The notes: generated by a model not told the origin, from the letters alone. 64,000 nucleotides of DNA from Salinisphaera sp040361255 (GCF_040361255.1 NZ_APNG01000003.1:62001-126000), one strand, 5' to 3'. Positions 1 to 10,387 are shown, numbered from the stretch's first letter. Program-made: numbers and translations.

Positions 1-135
1 ACGAATACGGGGGGCATTACTCATGCGACACACATGCAGGTGTTGTCGTTGGCCCAGTGCTGTTCTGCTGACCGCACGTGAAGTCTCCTCAGGCGTTTTT
101 CGCGCGCGTGCGGCTGCACGCTGCGCGAGCATGTA

Positions 136-768
136 TTACGAGATCGAAGATGCGCCATCATCTTCGCTGGCGGCGCGCGGCTGTGCAAGGCAATAACCCA
201 CCTGGCCGGCACGCTTTTGCCGCAACACATGCGCCCGATCGGCCAGCATGGCCAGAATTTCGTCGCCTTGGGCGGCCGGGTATTCGAGATAGATACGCGC
301 GTTGGGGCGTAGTTGTGCGATCACGGCTGCCAGTGCGCCTGCGTGCAGCTGCGCGGCAAAAGGCGGGTCGATGAATACGATATCCGGGGCCGGCGCGGTA
401 AGCGTAAGCGCCAATGCATCGGCCTGAACGAGCGTGGCGCGCTCGCCGGCCGCGAGGGTTTCCAGTGTCGTGCGCAACGCCGTGATGGCCTGCCGATCGC
501 GATCGACAAACTGCACATGCGCCGCGCCGCGCGATAACGCTTCCAGACCCAGCGCGCCGGTGCCGGCGAACAGATCGACACAGCGGGCGCCCTCGATCCG
601 CGGGGCCAGCCAGTTGAACAGCGTTTCGCGCACGCGATCCGGCGTCGGGCGCAGCCCGTCGGCCACCGCGACCGGCAGGCGCCGGCCACGCCACTGCCCG
701 CCGATGATGCGTACGGTGGTGCTCGCAGGGGCAGCGCCCGGGCGCCGCTGGCGTGCTCGACGCGCCAT
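136..768 (-). CDS. rsmD: 16S rRNA (guanine(966)-N2)-methyltransferase RsmD
   Basis: Methylates N2 of G966 in 16S rRNA with S-adenosylmethionine during 30S assembly. The 210-residue product shows the class I methyltransferase glycine motif VDLFAGTG (64-71) and the family's catalytic DIVFIDPPF (129-137). The N-terminus VRIIGGQWRGRRL is typical of RsmD. I start at the ATG at 768 because the upstream extension (to 903) runs into tldD and does not resemble the family. It is the last gene of a minus-strand run, 25 bases after tldD. Length matches the family (about 200 residues). Identification is firm; the start is well supported. Confidence 0.93.
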   Translation of the reverse strand: MARRARQRRPGAAPASTTVRIIGGQWRGRRLPVAVADGLRPTPDRVRETLFNWLAPRIEGARCVDLFAGTGALGLEALSRGAAHVQFVDRDRQAITALRTTLETLAAGERATLVQADALALTLTAPAPDIVFIDPPFAAQLHAGALAAVIAQLRPNARIYLEYPAAQGDEILAMLADRAHVLRQKRAGQVGYCLAQPRAASEDDGASSIS

Positions 769-793
769 GCTCAGACGCGATTCGGCGTGGTGC

Positions 794-2260
794 TCATCCC
801 TGCTGGGTGCCGCCCACGGTAATCGCATCCACCTTGAGCGTGGGCTGGCCCACGCCCACCGGTACGCTCTGGCCGTTCTTGCCGCATACGCCGATGCCTT
901 CATCCAGGGCCAGATCGTTGCCGACCATGGAAATACGCTCGAGCACGTCGGGCCCGTTGCCGATCAGCGTGGCGCCCTTGATCGGCGCGCCGATCTTTCC
1001 GTTTTCGATGCGATAGGCCTCGTCGGCCGAAAACACGAAATTGCCCGACGTGATATCCACCGAGCCGCCCGAGAAGTTCACCGCGTAGATGCCGTTGTCG
1101 ACCGAGGCGATGATATCGCCCGGCTGGCTGTCGCCGGCGCGCATATAGGTATTGGTCATGCGCGGCATGATCGTATGCGCATAGGACTCGCGGCGCGCGT
1201 TTCCGGTGGGCTTCATGCCCATCAGCCGTGCGTTGTGCTTGTCCTGCATGTAACCCACGAGACGCCCGTTTTCGATGAGCGTGTTACACGCCGCGGGGCT
1301 GCCTTCGTCGTCGATGGCCAGCGAGCCGCGGCGCCCGTCGAGCGTGCCGTCGTCGACGATGGTGCACAGATCGGAGGCGACTTTCTCGCCGATCCGGTTG
1401 GAATAATTCGACGACCCGCGGCGATTGAAATCGCCTTCCAGGCCGTGGCCGACGGCTTCGTGTAGCAACACGCCCGGCCAGCCGGCGCCGAGCACCACGG
1501 GCAGGCTGCCCGCCGGCGCGGCTTCGGCATGCAGACGCACGAGCGCGCGGCGCACGGCCTCGCGGGCATAGCCGGCCACGCGATCGGCGGCATCGCCGCT
1601 GGCCACGCCGAAGTAGTCGTAGCCCATGCGGGCGCCGCCGCCGGCACTGGCGGATTCGCGTACGCCGTTTTCCTCGACCTGGACCGACACGTTCACCCGT
1701 ACCAGCGGGCGGACGTCGCCGGCCAGCGTGCCGTCGGAGGCAGCGACCAGCATCGTATCCGAGGAGCCGGCCAGCGATACCGTTACCCGCACCACGCGAT
1801 CATCCGCGTCGCGGGCGATCTTGTCGGCGTGATGCAGCAGCGCGACCTTGGCGTCGGCGTCGAGCGTGGCGGCCGGGTCGATCGGCGCATAGCGGCCTAG
1901 CGCGCCGCTATCGCGACGGGTGAGCGTATTCACGCTCGCGCTCTTGCCGTCGCGGGCGATGGCAGCGGCGACCTTCGATGCCTCGGCCAACGCCGGAAAA
2001 GCGAGTTCGTCGGCATAGGCGAAACCGGTCTGTTCGCCGGCCAGCGCGCGTACCCCCACGCCCTGAGACGTGGAGGCACCGGCGCTGCGCACCACGCCGT
2101 CCTCGAGCAGCCACGATTCGTTCTTGAGAATCTGGAAATACAGATCGGCATAGTCCACGCCCGGCACCATCAGCGCGCCGAGCGCGGATTGCAGCTGGCC
2201 GGCGTCGATGCCGGCCCGGCCGAGCAGGGTGTCGGAAGCGATATCGATAGCGTTTTTCAT
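794..2260 (-). CDS. tldD: Metalloprotease TldD
   Basis: TldD, a zinc-dependent peptidase subunit that works with TldE (PmbA), known for microcin B17 maturation and CcdA turnover. The 488-residue product carries the family's zinc motif HEAVGH (267-272) in LLHEAVGHGLEGD, and the conserved GGSVD/SGNFVF region near the C-terminus. Length fits E. coli TldD (481). Its place downstream of rng and yhdP matches the enterobacterial order rng-yhdP-tldD, with two extra genes inserted here (a nitrilase and a quinone oxidoreductase). The partner tldE/pmbA is not in the window. Confidence 0.95.
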   Translation of the reverse strand: MKNAIDIASDTLLGRAGIDAGQLQSALGALMVPGVDYADLYFQILKNESWLLEDGVVRSAGASTSQGVGVRALAGEQTGFAYADELAFPALAEASKVAAAIARDGKSASVNTLTRRDSGALGRYAPIDPAATLDADAKVALLHHADKIARDADDRVVRVTVSLAGSSDTMLVAASDGTLAGDVRPLVRVNVSVQVEENGVRESASAGGGARMGYDYFGVASGDAADRVAGYAREAVRRALVRLHAEAAPAGSLPVVLGAGWPGVLLHEAVGHGLEGDFNRRGSSNYSNRIGEKVASDLCTIVDDGTLDGRRGSLAIDDEGSPAACNTLIENGRLVGYMQDKHNARLMGMKPTGNARRESYAHTIMPRMTNTYMRAGDSQPGDIIASVDNGIYAVNFSGGSVDITSGNFVFSADEAYRIENGKIGAPIKGATLIGNGPDVLERISMVGNDLALDEGIGVCGKNGQSVPVGVGQPTLKVDAITVGGTQQG

Positions 2261-2320
2261 GCCGACACATTAACACCGCCGGGCCGCCCATTGGGCAGCC
2301 GGGCGAGCCGGCTCGCGGGC

Positions 2321-3295
2321 TCAGAGCGTGAGAATGGTCGAACCGGTGGTCTCGCGATTGGCCAGCGCCCGGTGGGCCTCGGCGGCGTCTTCCAGGGCGA
2401 AGCGCTGGCCGATCTTGATCTTCACGTCACCTGATTCGAGCACGGCGAACAGGTCGTCGCACATCATCTCGAAGCGTTCGCGTGTATCGGCATAGCCATT
2501 CAGGCTGGGCCGGGTGACGAACAGCGAACCGCCCTTGTTGAGTTCGGCCAGGTTCACGCCCTCCACCGGTCCGGAGGCATTGCCGAAGCTCACCATCAGC
2601 CCGCGCTTGGAAAGGCACGCCAGCGAATCCTTCCAGGTGTCGCGGCCGACCGAATCATAGACTACGGGCACCATGACGCCGTCGGTGAGTTCGCGTACGC
2701 GCTCGGGCACCGATTCGCGGGTGTAGTCGATGGTCATCCAGGCGCCGTTGCGCTTGGCGATACCGGCCTTGTCTTCGTTGGAGACGGTGCCGATTACGTG
2801 CGCGCCCAGCGCATGCGCCCACTGGCAGGCGATCGAGCCCACGCCGCCGGCGGCGGCATGAAACAGGATGGTGTCGTCTTCGCCGATGGCATAGGTCTGG
2901 CGCAGCAGATATTGCACGGTCAGGCCCTTGAGCATGCCGGCAGCCGCGGTTTCGAAATCGATGGCCTCGGGCAGGGCGATCGCCTTGTCTGCGTCCATGA
3001 CCACGAAATCGGCGTACGCGCCGAGCGGCGCCTGGGCATAGGCCACCCGATCGCCTTCGGCGAAATCCTCGACGCCTTCGCCCACCGCGTCGACCACGCC
3101 GGCGCCTTCGGTGCCGAGCCCGCTGGGTGGATGGGCCGGGTACAGGCCGCTACGCACATAGATATCGATGAAGTTCAGGCCCACCGCGCGATTGGCGATA
3201 CGAATCTCGCCGCGGCCCGGCGCGCGGGGCTCGACATCGACGAGTTCGAGAACTTCAGGGCCGCCGGTTTGGGTGAACTGGATCTGACGAGCCAT
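2321..3295 (-). CDS. NADPH:quinone oxidoreductase (zinc-independent MDR family)
   Basis: Medium-chain dehydrogenase/reductase of the QorA type, likely reducing quinones with NADPH in the cytoplasm. The 324-residue sequence begins MARQIQFTQTGGPEVLELVD, has the GroES-like N-terminal half with GLNFIDIYVRSGLYP, and the Rossmann motif AAAGGVGSIACQWA near residues 147-160. The cysteine and histidine zinc ligands of alcohol dehydrogenases are absent, as in quinone reductases. It lies 60 bases upstream of tldD on the same strand. Family assignment is firm; the physiological substrate cannot be read from sequence. Confidence 0.88.
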   Translation of the reverse strand: MARQIQFTQTGGPEVLELVDVEPRAPGRGEIRIANRAVGLNFIDIYVRSGLYPAHPPSGLGTEGAGVVDAVGEGVEDFAEGDRVAYAQAPLGAYADFVVMDADKAIALPEAIDFETAAAGMLKGLTVQYLLRQTYAIGEDDTILFHAAAGGVGSIACQWAHALGAHVIGTVSNEDKAGIAKRNGAWMTIDYTRESVPERVRELTDGVMVPVVYDSVGRDTWKDSLACLSKRGLMVSFGNASGPVEGVNLAELNKGGSLFVTRPSLNGYADTRERFEMMCDDLFAVLESGDVKIKIGQRFALEDAAEAHRALANRETTGSTILTL

Positions 3296-3349
3296 GGCAC
3301 GCTCCTTTGAAAACAGCGCAGTAAATCAATGCGCTATTTCTAGCAGCCT

Positions 3350-4198
3350 CTAGAATAGACGTCGATGCGACAAACAGGGAAAGCCGTCACGCAGGCTGGC
3401 GGTACGGGCCCGATCGATCGGGGCAACGACCACTTCGTTGGCCTCGCTCTTGGCTTCGGCCTTGATCTGGCCCCAGGGGTCGACGATCAGGCTGTGGCCA
3501 TAGGTGCGACGGCCGTTGGCATGATGCCCGGCTTGATTGGGCGCGATCAGCGTGACCAGGTTTTCGATTGCCCGCGCGCGGGTGAGCACATGCCAGTGGG
3601 CACTGCCGGTGGTATGCGTAAAGGCTGAGGGCGCGACCACGATTTCCGCGCCTTCGTCGGCAAGCGCGCGATACAGCTCGGGAAAACGCAGGTCGTAACA
3701 CACGCTCAGCCCGAGGCGGCCGAACGGCGTATCCACCACATGCGGCGTGGGTGGGCCGGCCACGAAGGTGGCAGATTCGCGATAGGCCTCGGCCGAATCG
3801 GGCACGCCGACATCGAACAGGTGGATCTTGTCGTAGCGGGCCACGCGTTCGCCGTTGTCGGCATACACCGGGCAGGTGGGATAAACGCGATCGGCTTCGT
3901 CGCTGGCCAGCGGGATCGTGCCGCCGACGATCCATAGGCCGTATTTGCGGGACGCGTCGGCCAGGAAATCCTGAATCGGCGTATGACCGTTGCCGGCGCC
4001 GTCGGGCTCGGCCACGCCAATCTTGTCGGTTTCGTGCGCCCCCATCAGGGCGAAGTTTTCCGGCAGTACGGCCAGCTGGGCGCCGCGGCGCGCGGCGTCG
4101 GCGAGCAGGTCGTCGGCACGGGCGAGATTGGGCGCCACCTCACCGCGTGAGTTCATCTGGATGGCAGCGACACGGGGCAGATCGGAATCGGAAGTCAT
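3350..4198 (-). CDS. Carbon-nitrogen hydrolase (nitrilase superfamily, Nit1-like)
   Basis: A nitrilase-superfamily amidase, closest in appearance to the Nit1/deaminated-glutathione amidase branch. The catalytic triad is visible: E47 (LPENFA), K124 (RYDKIHLFDV) and C167 (GLSVCYDLRFPELY). The 282-residue length is normal. The KIHLFDV stretch is characteristic of deaminated glutathione or omega-amidase-type members, so repair of deaminated glutathione is a reasonable but unproven role. It sits 23 bases after yhdP on the same strand, a linkage also known in other gammaproteobacteria. Confidence 0.88.
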   Translation of the reverse strand: MTSDSDLPRVAAIQMNSRGEVAPNLARADDLLADAARRGAQLAVLPENFALMGAHETDKIGVAEPDGAGNGHTPIQDFLADASRKYGLWIVGGTIPLASDEADRVYPTCPVYADNGERVARYDKIHLFDVGVPDSAEAYRESATFVAGPPTPHVVDTPFGRLGLSVCYDLRFPELYRALADEGAEIVVAPSAFTHTTGSAHWHVLTRARAIENLVTLIAPNQAGHHANGRRTYGHSLIVDPWGQIKAEAKSEANEVVVAPIDRARTASLRDGFPCLSHRRLF

Positions 4199-4221
4199 GG
4201 CGATCGGTTCGTCGGGTAGGG

Positions 4222-7200
4222 CTATTGTTCGGCGCTGGGCTGTTCGATACGCGGATCGTCCCAGCTGCCTTTCAGGGTATACGCGATGCTGGAGAATTTC
4301 TTGATCGGTTTCTTGAATATTTCCTGCATGGCGAATACCGCTGCGCCCACGAGTGGGCCGCCGAGTACGGTACTGGCCACCGCCACACCGCTGCCGACCT
4401 TGGGCACGATAGTCACGCGTTCGTCGTAGTCGCGCGCGGCCAGGCCGATACGCCCGGTCATGCGGATCTGCGACGAGGGGGTTTCGATAAGCATGTTGTC
4501 GCTATAGGCGTTGCCCTTGTCGATATTGAAGTGGGCACGCACATGATCGAAAGCCAGGCCTTCGTCGACCACGTCGCGAAAATCCAGCCGCAGGCGCCGC
4601 GGCAGTACATAGAGATTGACCAGCCCCAGCACCCGCGCCGCGCCGGGCTCGACGGCGGTGAAGGTACCGTTATCCAGCTCTAGATCCACGCTGCCGTCGA
4701 GCGAGCGCAAGTCCAGCCCCAGCGGGTTGGGCGCGATATTGAGCCGCGCATGTACCTGGGTAGATTCGGCCGTCACGGTGGCCGCATAGCCGAGTGCGCG
4801 CAGCAGCCCGGCCATGCCACGGCCGGCGAAACGGGTCTGGGCGCTGGCCTGGGTCAGACCGTTGTCGTGGGTCCAGCGGCCGGTTGCCCAGCCGGCCATG
4901 GCCCCGTTCTTGAGCTGGAAGCGGTCCAGCTGCCAGCCGTTGGGCTGGGCACGCGCCTTGAGTTCGGCCTCGCCGAAATCGGTGCCGTCGATCTCAACAT
5001 TGGCCACGAACACGTCCAGGTGCGGCAGATCGACCGGGTCGATGTATTGCCAGATCACCGGGTCGCTTTCGGCAGGCGGCGCTGCGGGCTGCTGTGCACG
5101 GGTCTTGAGCGCCAGCCGGGCCAGATTGCCGGCGATATTGACGTTGCCGCCGGCCGGCTGGGTCCAGGTGATCTGGCCCTGGGTGTCCGGGCCTTCGAAG
5201 TCCACCCGCCAGCCGGGGCGGGCGTTCATCGGTTGGGCGCGGATATGCGTGTTTTCGAAATAGCGATTGTCGAGTTCGAGCGCGCCCACGCGCACATCGC
5301 CGCCGACGAAATCCAGCGTCGAGGCCGGACCGCCGGATTGTCTGGCGAGTTTTTCCGCGGCCTCGATCTGCTCGGTTACCACATAGAACCAGCCCAAGCC
5401 GTCGGCGGTCTCGGTGCGCCCGCCAATCCAGATGCCATCGACATCGGGTGGCTCGAGCGTGTTGTCGTTGAGTAGCGCCTGGATACGCGTGACCGCGCCA
5501 TCGCGCAGGCGCACGCGTGTATCCAGGCGCTTGTCGTAGTCGATATGCACGCGGCTCGCATCGCCGGCGACGGTAATCGCCATCGGCGCGGCGCGATCGG
5601 CTGGCTTGGTCAGGGGCGCAGGCAGATTCAGGGCCAGACCGCGCAGGTCGCTGTCGATATCGATAGCCGAGACCTCGCCATCGCGAGCGACTTCGAAGGC
5701 GATACGCAAATCGGTCGCGCCGTGGCCATAGCGCAGCCAGGATTCGGGCAGATAATGCGCCAGGGCCGTGCCGTCTTCGGGCAGTTGCAGGCGGGCGCGG
5801 CTGACAATGCGCTGGCGCTCGCCCGGCGCCGGCTCGATATCGGTATTCAGCGCCACGCCCAGCAGCTTGCCCTTGAGTGCGTGCGCGGCGAGCCCGCGTT
5901 TATCGTCAAAATGCAGCGTGCCGGTGATATCGGTGATCGGCCCGGGCAGCACGTCGGTACGCAGCGTTGCGCCGCGTGCCTGCACGTCGCCGCTGACATC
6001 GACATCCCCCAGCTCGGGCTTGAGCGGGATACGCAGATCGATGGCCAGATTGGCCGGCCCGGTGATCTTGAGCGCATCGACGATTTTTTCGAATCGATCG
6101 CGTAGTGGCGAGCGCACCAGAAACGCCAGCATCTTCTCGGCGCGGGCATTGCGCGCCTTGCCGTCGATCTTGAGCACCGGTTCGCGCACGTTGGCCACGC
6201 GCCCGGTGGCTGGGCCCAGATCCACATCCAACATGCGTGCGGCAGCGACATCCACACGCAGATCGTCGCCATCGAGGGTGAGTTTGCCGCGGGCAGACTT
6301 CAGCGGCGGCCAATCGTCCTTGTAGGCGACATCCACATCGTGGCCGCTCAGTTCCAGATGAAAACGCTCGTCGCCGCGCGGCTTGGCGAAGGGAAACCGA
6401 TCCATGGCCCCGCGCACTTCGAGCGACGCGCTATCCAGCGTGCCGGCGGTGATTGCCTTGGGCAGCCAGTCGCGCAGCTTCTCGTTGGGCAGATCCTTGG
6501 CCTGGGGGATACGCGCGAGCACGGGCGCGATCTGCGGTGCACTGGCGCTGGCCTGGATATCGACCACGGGCGCGCTGCCCGGTTGCAGCTGGATACGACC
6601 GCTGGTCGCAAACGTTGCCTCGGCGCTGGTCAGCTCGAGCTTGTTTGCATCGATCTGCCAACCCTCGTCGCGGCGTTGCCAGGCGATCTCGCCGTCGAGA
6701 TCGTCAACCGGCAGTTCGCCGCGCAGATAGCGCCGCGCGGCCAGCGTGCCGCCGGCGTCGTTGAACTGCAGCCGATGGTTATCGGCCTGCTGGTAGTAAC
6801 TGCCGGCGACCGGGCCGAGCGTGATCGCCGGATCGTCGATCGACAGATCCTGAAAATCGAAGGCCAATTGCAGCGGGGTATCGGCGCGGAGGGTGAGCGC
6901 CAGATTATCGATGCGCGCATCGGCGGTGGTGTCGGCCAGACGCGCGACGCGCAATTTGGCCAGGCGCCAGGCGATCGAAAACGGGACATGCCGGGCGTCG
7001 ACTCGCAGGCGCGGCTCGTCCAGGTCGACTGTACCGGTCAGGCTGAAGTCCTCCAGCCCGGGCGCATCGCCGGACAGCGAGGTCATTGCCACACGGATGT
7101 CGTCGTCGGGCGCTGAGGCCTGGCCCGACTCGGGGGATTCGATGCCGGTGGCCTCCAGCGTGCTCGACAGGGCCGGCAGCAGATCGGTTTTACGGCTGTC

Positions 7201-8055
7201 GTCGTGTACGGCGTCCAGATCGAATTTGGCGCGGGCGTCGAGCAGATGCCCCTGTTGCCAACGCCCGTCGATGGTCGTGGTCAACCGGCCGCCGGAGAGG
7301 CGTTCATAGAGGCTGTCGCCGATCAGGCCCGCGCCGTGGGCCAGGGTCGGTGTATCCAGCGCGTCGACGTTGAATTCGAAATCGGCCGTATCGATCGTCG
7401 GCAGGCGCCCGGAAAAACGCGCCTTGCCGTCGGCCTGCTTCAGCCAGGACGGGCCGTCGAGATTGAAGCGCAGGGCATAGCTGTCGTTGCCGCGATGGGC
7501 GATATGGGCATCAAGACGCTCGATACGCGCGCGCCCGTCCGGCAGCGCTTCGTCGAGCAGGGTGATATCGGCATCGCTGATGGTGGCGGTATGCAGCAGG
7601 GCCAGGCGCTCGTTGATGGTGTCCCAGTCCAGCGGTTCGTCGTCCGGGCGCGACCAGTATTCGAGTTGCGGGCGGCCGTCGTCGCCGCGGCGTACCGCGA
7701 CCGTGGGCTGTTCCAGCACCAGCCCGTCGGGCAGGCGTTTGCCGTCGATGAGATCGGTAAAGGAAAAATGCAGGCCAAGGCTTGCGAGCGTAACCGCGGG
7801 CTTATCGAAGCCGTGACGGGTCACGCGTACGTCGGCCAGCTCCAGCAACGGTCCATTCCATTGCCAGCGCAGCTCGATGGCATCGATGTCGATATCGGCA
7901 TCGATGCGACGGCCGATACGTTCGGCCAGCGCCTGCCGATAGCCGGGCACCAGATGATCGATCAAGCGCACGCCCCCCACCAGCAGACCGGCCAGGATGA
8001 CCACGCTGGCCAGGGTGATGACCAGCGCGCGTTTGATGATCGTGGTGCTAGCCAT
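4222..8055 (-). CDS. yhdP: YhdP family AsmA-like envelope protein
   Basis: A 1277-residue AsmA-like protein (DUF3971/AsmA2 type) predicted to be anchored in the inner membrane and to span the periplasm; in E. coli YhdP helps move phospholipids to the outer membrane. An N-terminal membrane helix is seen at about residues 9-30 (ALVITLASVVILAGLLVGGV). The rest is long beta-rich sequence with many D/R-rich repeats, ending in the conserved MTGRIGLAARDYDERVTIVPKVGSG and YTLKGSWDDPRI motifs. I use the ATG at 8055; the 35 residues upstream look spurious. It lies between rng and tldD as in E. coli. Confidence 0.93.
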   Translation of the reverse strand: MASTTIIKRALVITLASVVILAGLLVGGVRLIDHLVPGYRQALAERIGRRIDADIDIDAIELRWQWNGPLLELADVRVTRHGFDKPAVTLASLGLHFSFTDLIDGKRLPDGLVLEQPTVAVRRGDDGRPQLEYWSRPDDEPLDWDTINERLALLHTATISDADITLLDEALPDGRARIERLDAHIAHRGNDSYALRFNLDGPSWLKQADGKARFSGRLPTIDTADFEFNVDALDTPTLAHGAGLIGDSLYERLSGGRLTTTIDGRWQQGHLLDARAKFDLDAVHDDSRKTDLLPALSSTLEATGIESPESGQASAPDDDIRVAMTSLSGDAPGLEDFSLTGTVDLDEPRLRVDARHVPFSIAWRLAKLRVARLADTTADARIDNLALTLRADTPLQLAFDFQDLSIDDPAITLGPVAGSYYQQADNHRLQFNDAGGTLAARRYLRGELPVDDLDGEIAWQRRDEGWQIDANKLELTSAEATFATSGRIQLQPGSAPVVDIQASASAPQIAPVLARIPQAKDLPNEKLRDWLPKAITAGTLDSASLEVRGAMDRFPFAKPRGDERFHLELSGHDVDVAYKDDWPPLKSARGKLTLDGDDLRVDVAAARMLDVDLGPATGRVANVREPVLKIDGKARNARAEKMLAFLVRSPLRDRFEKIVDALKITGPANLAIDLRIPLKPELGDVDVSGDVQARGATLRTDVLPGPITDITGTLHFDDKRGLAAHALKGKLLGVALNTDIEPAPGERQRIVSRARLQLPEDGTALAHYLPESWLRYGHGATDLRIAFEVARDGEVSAIDIDSDLRGLALNLPAPLTKPADRAAPMAITVAGDASRVHIDYDKRLDTRVRLRDGAVTRIQALLNDNTLEPPDVDGIWIGGRTETADGLGWFYVVTEQIEAAEKLARQSGGPASTLDFVGGDVRVGALELDNRYFENTHIRAQPMNARPGWRVDFEGPDTQGQITWTQPAGGNVNIAGNLARLALKTRAQQPAAPPAESDPVIWQYIDPVDLPHLDVFVANVEIDGTDFGEAELKARAQPNGWQLDRFQLKNGAMAGWATGRWTHDNGLTQASAQTRFAGRGMAGLLRALGYAATVTAESTQVHARLNIAPNPLGLDLRSLDGSVDLELDNGTFTAVEPGAARVLGLVNLYVLPRRLRLDFRDVVDEGLAFDHVRAHFNIDKGNAYSDNMLIETPSSQIRMTGRIGLAARDYDERVTIVPKVGSGVAVASTVLGGPLVGAAVFAMQEIFKKPIKKFSSIAYTLKGSWDDPRIEQPSAEQ

Positions 8056-8296
8056 GTCGTTCGCTCTCAGCGCGCGCCGAGCGCTGCGATGCATGCCGTA
8101 GAGCGAAAACGTTGACGAGGCGCGGTGCGAGCATGAACGTGTCGGGCAGCGATCGGACAAAGGCGATGGGGGTGCGACACACCCAAGCGCTCAGGGTTCG
8201 CGATGAGACGCCGATTTCGTACCGCGCCAGTTCGAACTCGCGCGCTCCAGCGCAGGCGCGTACCGCGACCGCGCAGGCGTCGTCGCCAGACACAGC

Positions 8297-9796
8297 TTAC
8301 ATCACCACCAGATCGAACTGTTCCGGGGTATATAACGATTCCGACTGCAACCGCACCGCAAGCCCGGTTTCCGCGCAGACCTCGTGAAAGGCGGTGGCCA
8401 GTTCGTCGAGCAACAGGCCGATGGTATCGGGTGCTGCGAGAATCAGCAGTTCGTCCACACGCTGGCTGTGCGCCAGCCGCGTCATCTCGCGAAACAATTC
8501 GAAGCACACGGTTTCGCCGGTCTTGACGAAGCCCCGCCCGCCGCAGGTGTCGCAGTCATGGCACATCAGCTGCTGCAGCGATTCACGGGTGCGCTTGCGG
8601 GTGACTTCCACCAGCCCCAGCGGCGAGATCGCGCCGACGCTGGTTTTGGCCGGGTCGGCATCGAGCGCGGCGCGCAGGGCGGTGAGTACCTGGGCCTTGT
8701 GATCGGCATCCACCATGTCGATGAAATCGATCACGATGATGCCGCCGAGATTGCGCAGCCGCAGCTGGCGGGCGACCGTATTGGCGGCCTCGATATTGGT
8801 ACGCAGCACCGTCTGTTCGAGACTGCGCGTGCCCACATAGCCGCCGGTATTCACATCCACCGTGACCATTGCCTCGGTCTGTTCGATGATCAGAAACCCG
8901 CCCGAACGCAGCGGCACCTTGGGCGCCAGCGCGCGTTCGATGGCTTCTTCGATACCGTATTGCGAGAACAGCGGCACGGGCTTGGTGTAATGCAGCGTGC
9001 GTTCGGTGAATTCCGGCGCGAAGCGCTGGGTGAAACCGGTCATTTCCTGCCAGGCGGCTTCGTCGTCGATGGTGATCGCCACCACCTCGGGCGTGAGCAT
9101 GTCGCGCAGCATGCGAATGGGCAGGGCAAGATCGCCGTAGAGCAGGGTTTCCGGCGCCACGGTACGGCTTTGCGCGAGGATATCTTTCCAGACCGTGGCC
9201 AGAAAACGCATATCCGCGGCCAGCGCGTGGTGCGGCGCGCCGTCGCCGACCGTACGCACGATAAAGCCGCCGCTCAGCCCGAGTTCTTCACGAATGCCGG
9301 TCACGGCACTGTGCAGCCGATTGCGTTCGGCTTCGTTTTCGATTCGCGCGGATACGCCGATCCGAGGGTTGTAGGGCATGTACACCAGAAAGCGCGACGG
9401 GATCGCCAGGTCCGTGGTCAGGCGCGCGCCCTTGCTGCTCATCGCATCCTTGGTGACCTGTACCAGTACCCGATCGCCCTGGTTGAGGCGGTTCTGGATA
9501 CGCGGGGCGACATCCTGGGTTTCAGCCGGGCGCCGAACCATGTCGGAAATCTGCAGGAACGCCGCCCGGGGCAGGCCGACATCGATGAATGCCGCCTGCA
9601 TGCCGGCCAGCACGCGTTGGACGTGCCCGAGATAAATATTGCCCACCACGCTGCCGGTGGCGTCGCGCTGGATATAGATTTCCTGGAGCACGCCGTTTTC
9701 CAGGTGTGCGGCCCGGGTTTCGCCCTGCGAGACGTTGACCAGAATCTCGATACGCGGCGATTCGAGCTCGGCCGCTGTCTGCCCGGAGGCGCTCAC
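8297..9796 (-). CDS. rng: Ribonuclease G
   Basis: RNase G, an endoribonuclease of the RNase E/G family that trims the 5' end of 16S rRNA and cleaves some mRNAs. The sequence shows the S1-like N-terminus (EILVNVSQGETRAAHLENGVLQEIYIQRD), GMQAAFIDVGLPRAAFL, the DNase-I-like catalytic region with VDVNTGGYVG, NLGGIIVIDFIDM, and the zinc-link cysteines in CDTCGGRG. An ATG at 9889 would give 530 residues, but the extra 31 do not resemble the family. The GTG at 9796 gives 499 residues, close to E. coli (489). The usual partner maf is not beside it here. Confidence 0.92.
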   Translation of the reverse strand: MSASGQTAAELESPRIEILVNVSQGETRAAHLENGVLQEIYIQRDATGSVVGNIYLGHVQRVLAGMQAAFIDVGLPRAAFLQISDMVRRPAETQDVAPRIQNRLNQGDRVLVQVTKDAMSSKGARLTTDLAIPSRFLVYMPYNPRIGVSARIENEAERNRLHSAVTGIREELGLSGGFIVRTVGDGAPHHALAADMRFLATVWKDILAQSRTVAPETLLYGDLALPIRMLRDMLTPEVVAITIDDEAAWQEMTGFTQRFAPEFTERTLHYTKPVPLFSQYGIEEAIERALAPKVPLRSGGFLIIEQTEAMVTVDVNTGGYVGTRSLEQTVLRTNIEAANTVARQLRLRNLGGIIVIDFIDMVDADHKAQVLTALRAALDADPAKTSVGAISPLGLVEVTRKRTRESLQQLMCHDCDTCGGRGFVKTGETVCFELFREMTRLAHSQRVDELLILAAPDTIGLLLDELATAFHEVCAETGLAVRLQSESLYTPEQFDLVVM

Positions 9797-9919
9797 CGCG
9801 TGCCGCGCACAAGCGCGTGGATACGAAACAGATTGTGCGAATTCAGTGCCATGCGTTCGATTGTCTGCGCACAGCAGGCGTATCTGCAAGCACCGTATGC
9901 AGTGGCTGGTGCGCCCGGG

Positions 9920-10387
9920 TCAGCCGCGATGGTAGGGATGACCGGTGAGAATGCTGTGCGCGCGAAACAGCTGTTCGGCCAGAATCACGCGTACCAGCGG
10001 GTGCGGCAGTGTCAGCGCCGATAGCGACCAGCGCCGATTGGCGCGCGCCAGACTGTCGGGGCCGAGCCCGTCCGGCCCGCCCACCAGCAAGGCCCGGTCG
10101 CGCCCATCGGCCAGCCATTCGCGCATCTGCGCGGCGAGTTGGTCGGTGTTCCACGGCTTGCCGTCGACGGCCAGGGCGATCACGTCCAGATCGGGCGAGA
10201 GTGCATCGCAGATGCGCCGGTCCTCATCGGCGATCGCGCGCTCGGGCTTGCCACCCTTGCGATTGCCGGGCGCGATTTCGGTGAGTTCCAGCCGGCATTC
10301 ATGCGGCAGGCGCCGGGCGTAATCGTCGTAGGCGCTCGTGACCCAGGCTGGCATGCGCCGGCCCACGGCCAGCAGACGTATTCGCAT
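9920..10387 (-). CDS. rlmH: 23S rRNA (pseudouridine(1915)-N3)-methyltransferase RlmH
   Basis: SPOUT-family methyltransferase acting on pseudouridine 1915 in helix 69 of 23S rRNA, on assembled 70S ribosomes. The 155-residue length is exactly that of the family. The start MRIRLLAVGRRMP, the VGGPDGLG motif (cofactor knot) and the C-terminal LPHPLVRVILAEQLFRAHSILTGHPYHR are diagnostic. It follows rsfS by 18 bases on the same strand, the widely conserved rsfS-rlmH pairing, and is likely co-transcribed with nadD and rsfS. Confidence 0.96.
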   Translation of the reverse strand: MRIRLLAVGRRMPAWVTSAYDDYARRLPHECRLELTEIAPGNRKGGKPERAIADEDRRICDALSPDLDVIALAVDGKPWNTDQLAAQMREWLADGRDRALLVGGPDGLGPDSLARANRRWSLSALTLPHPLVRVILAEQLFRAHSILTGHPYHRG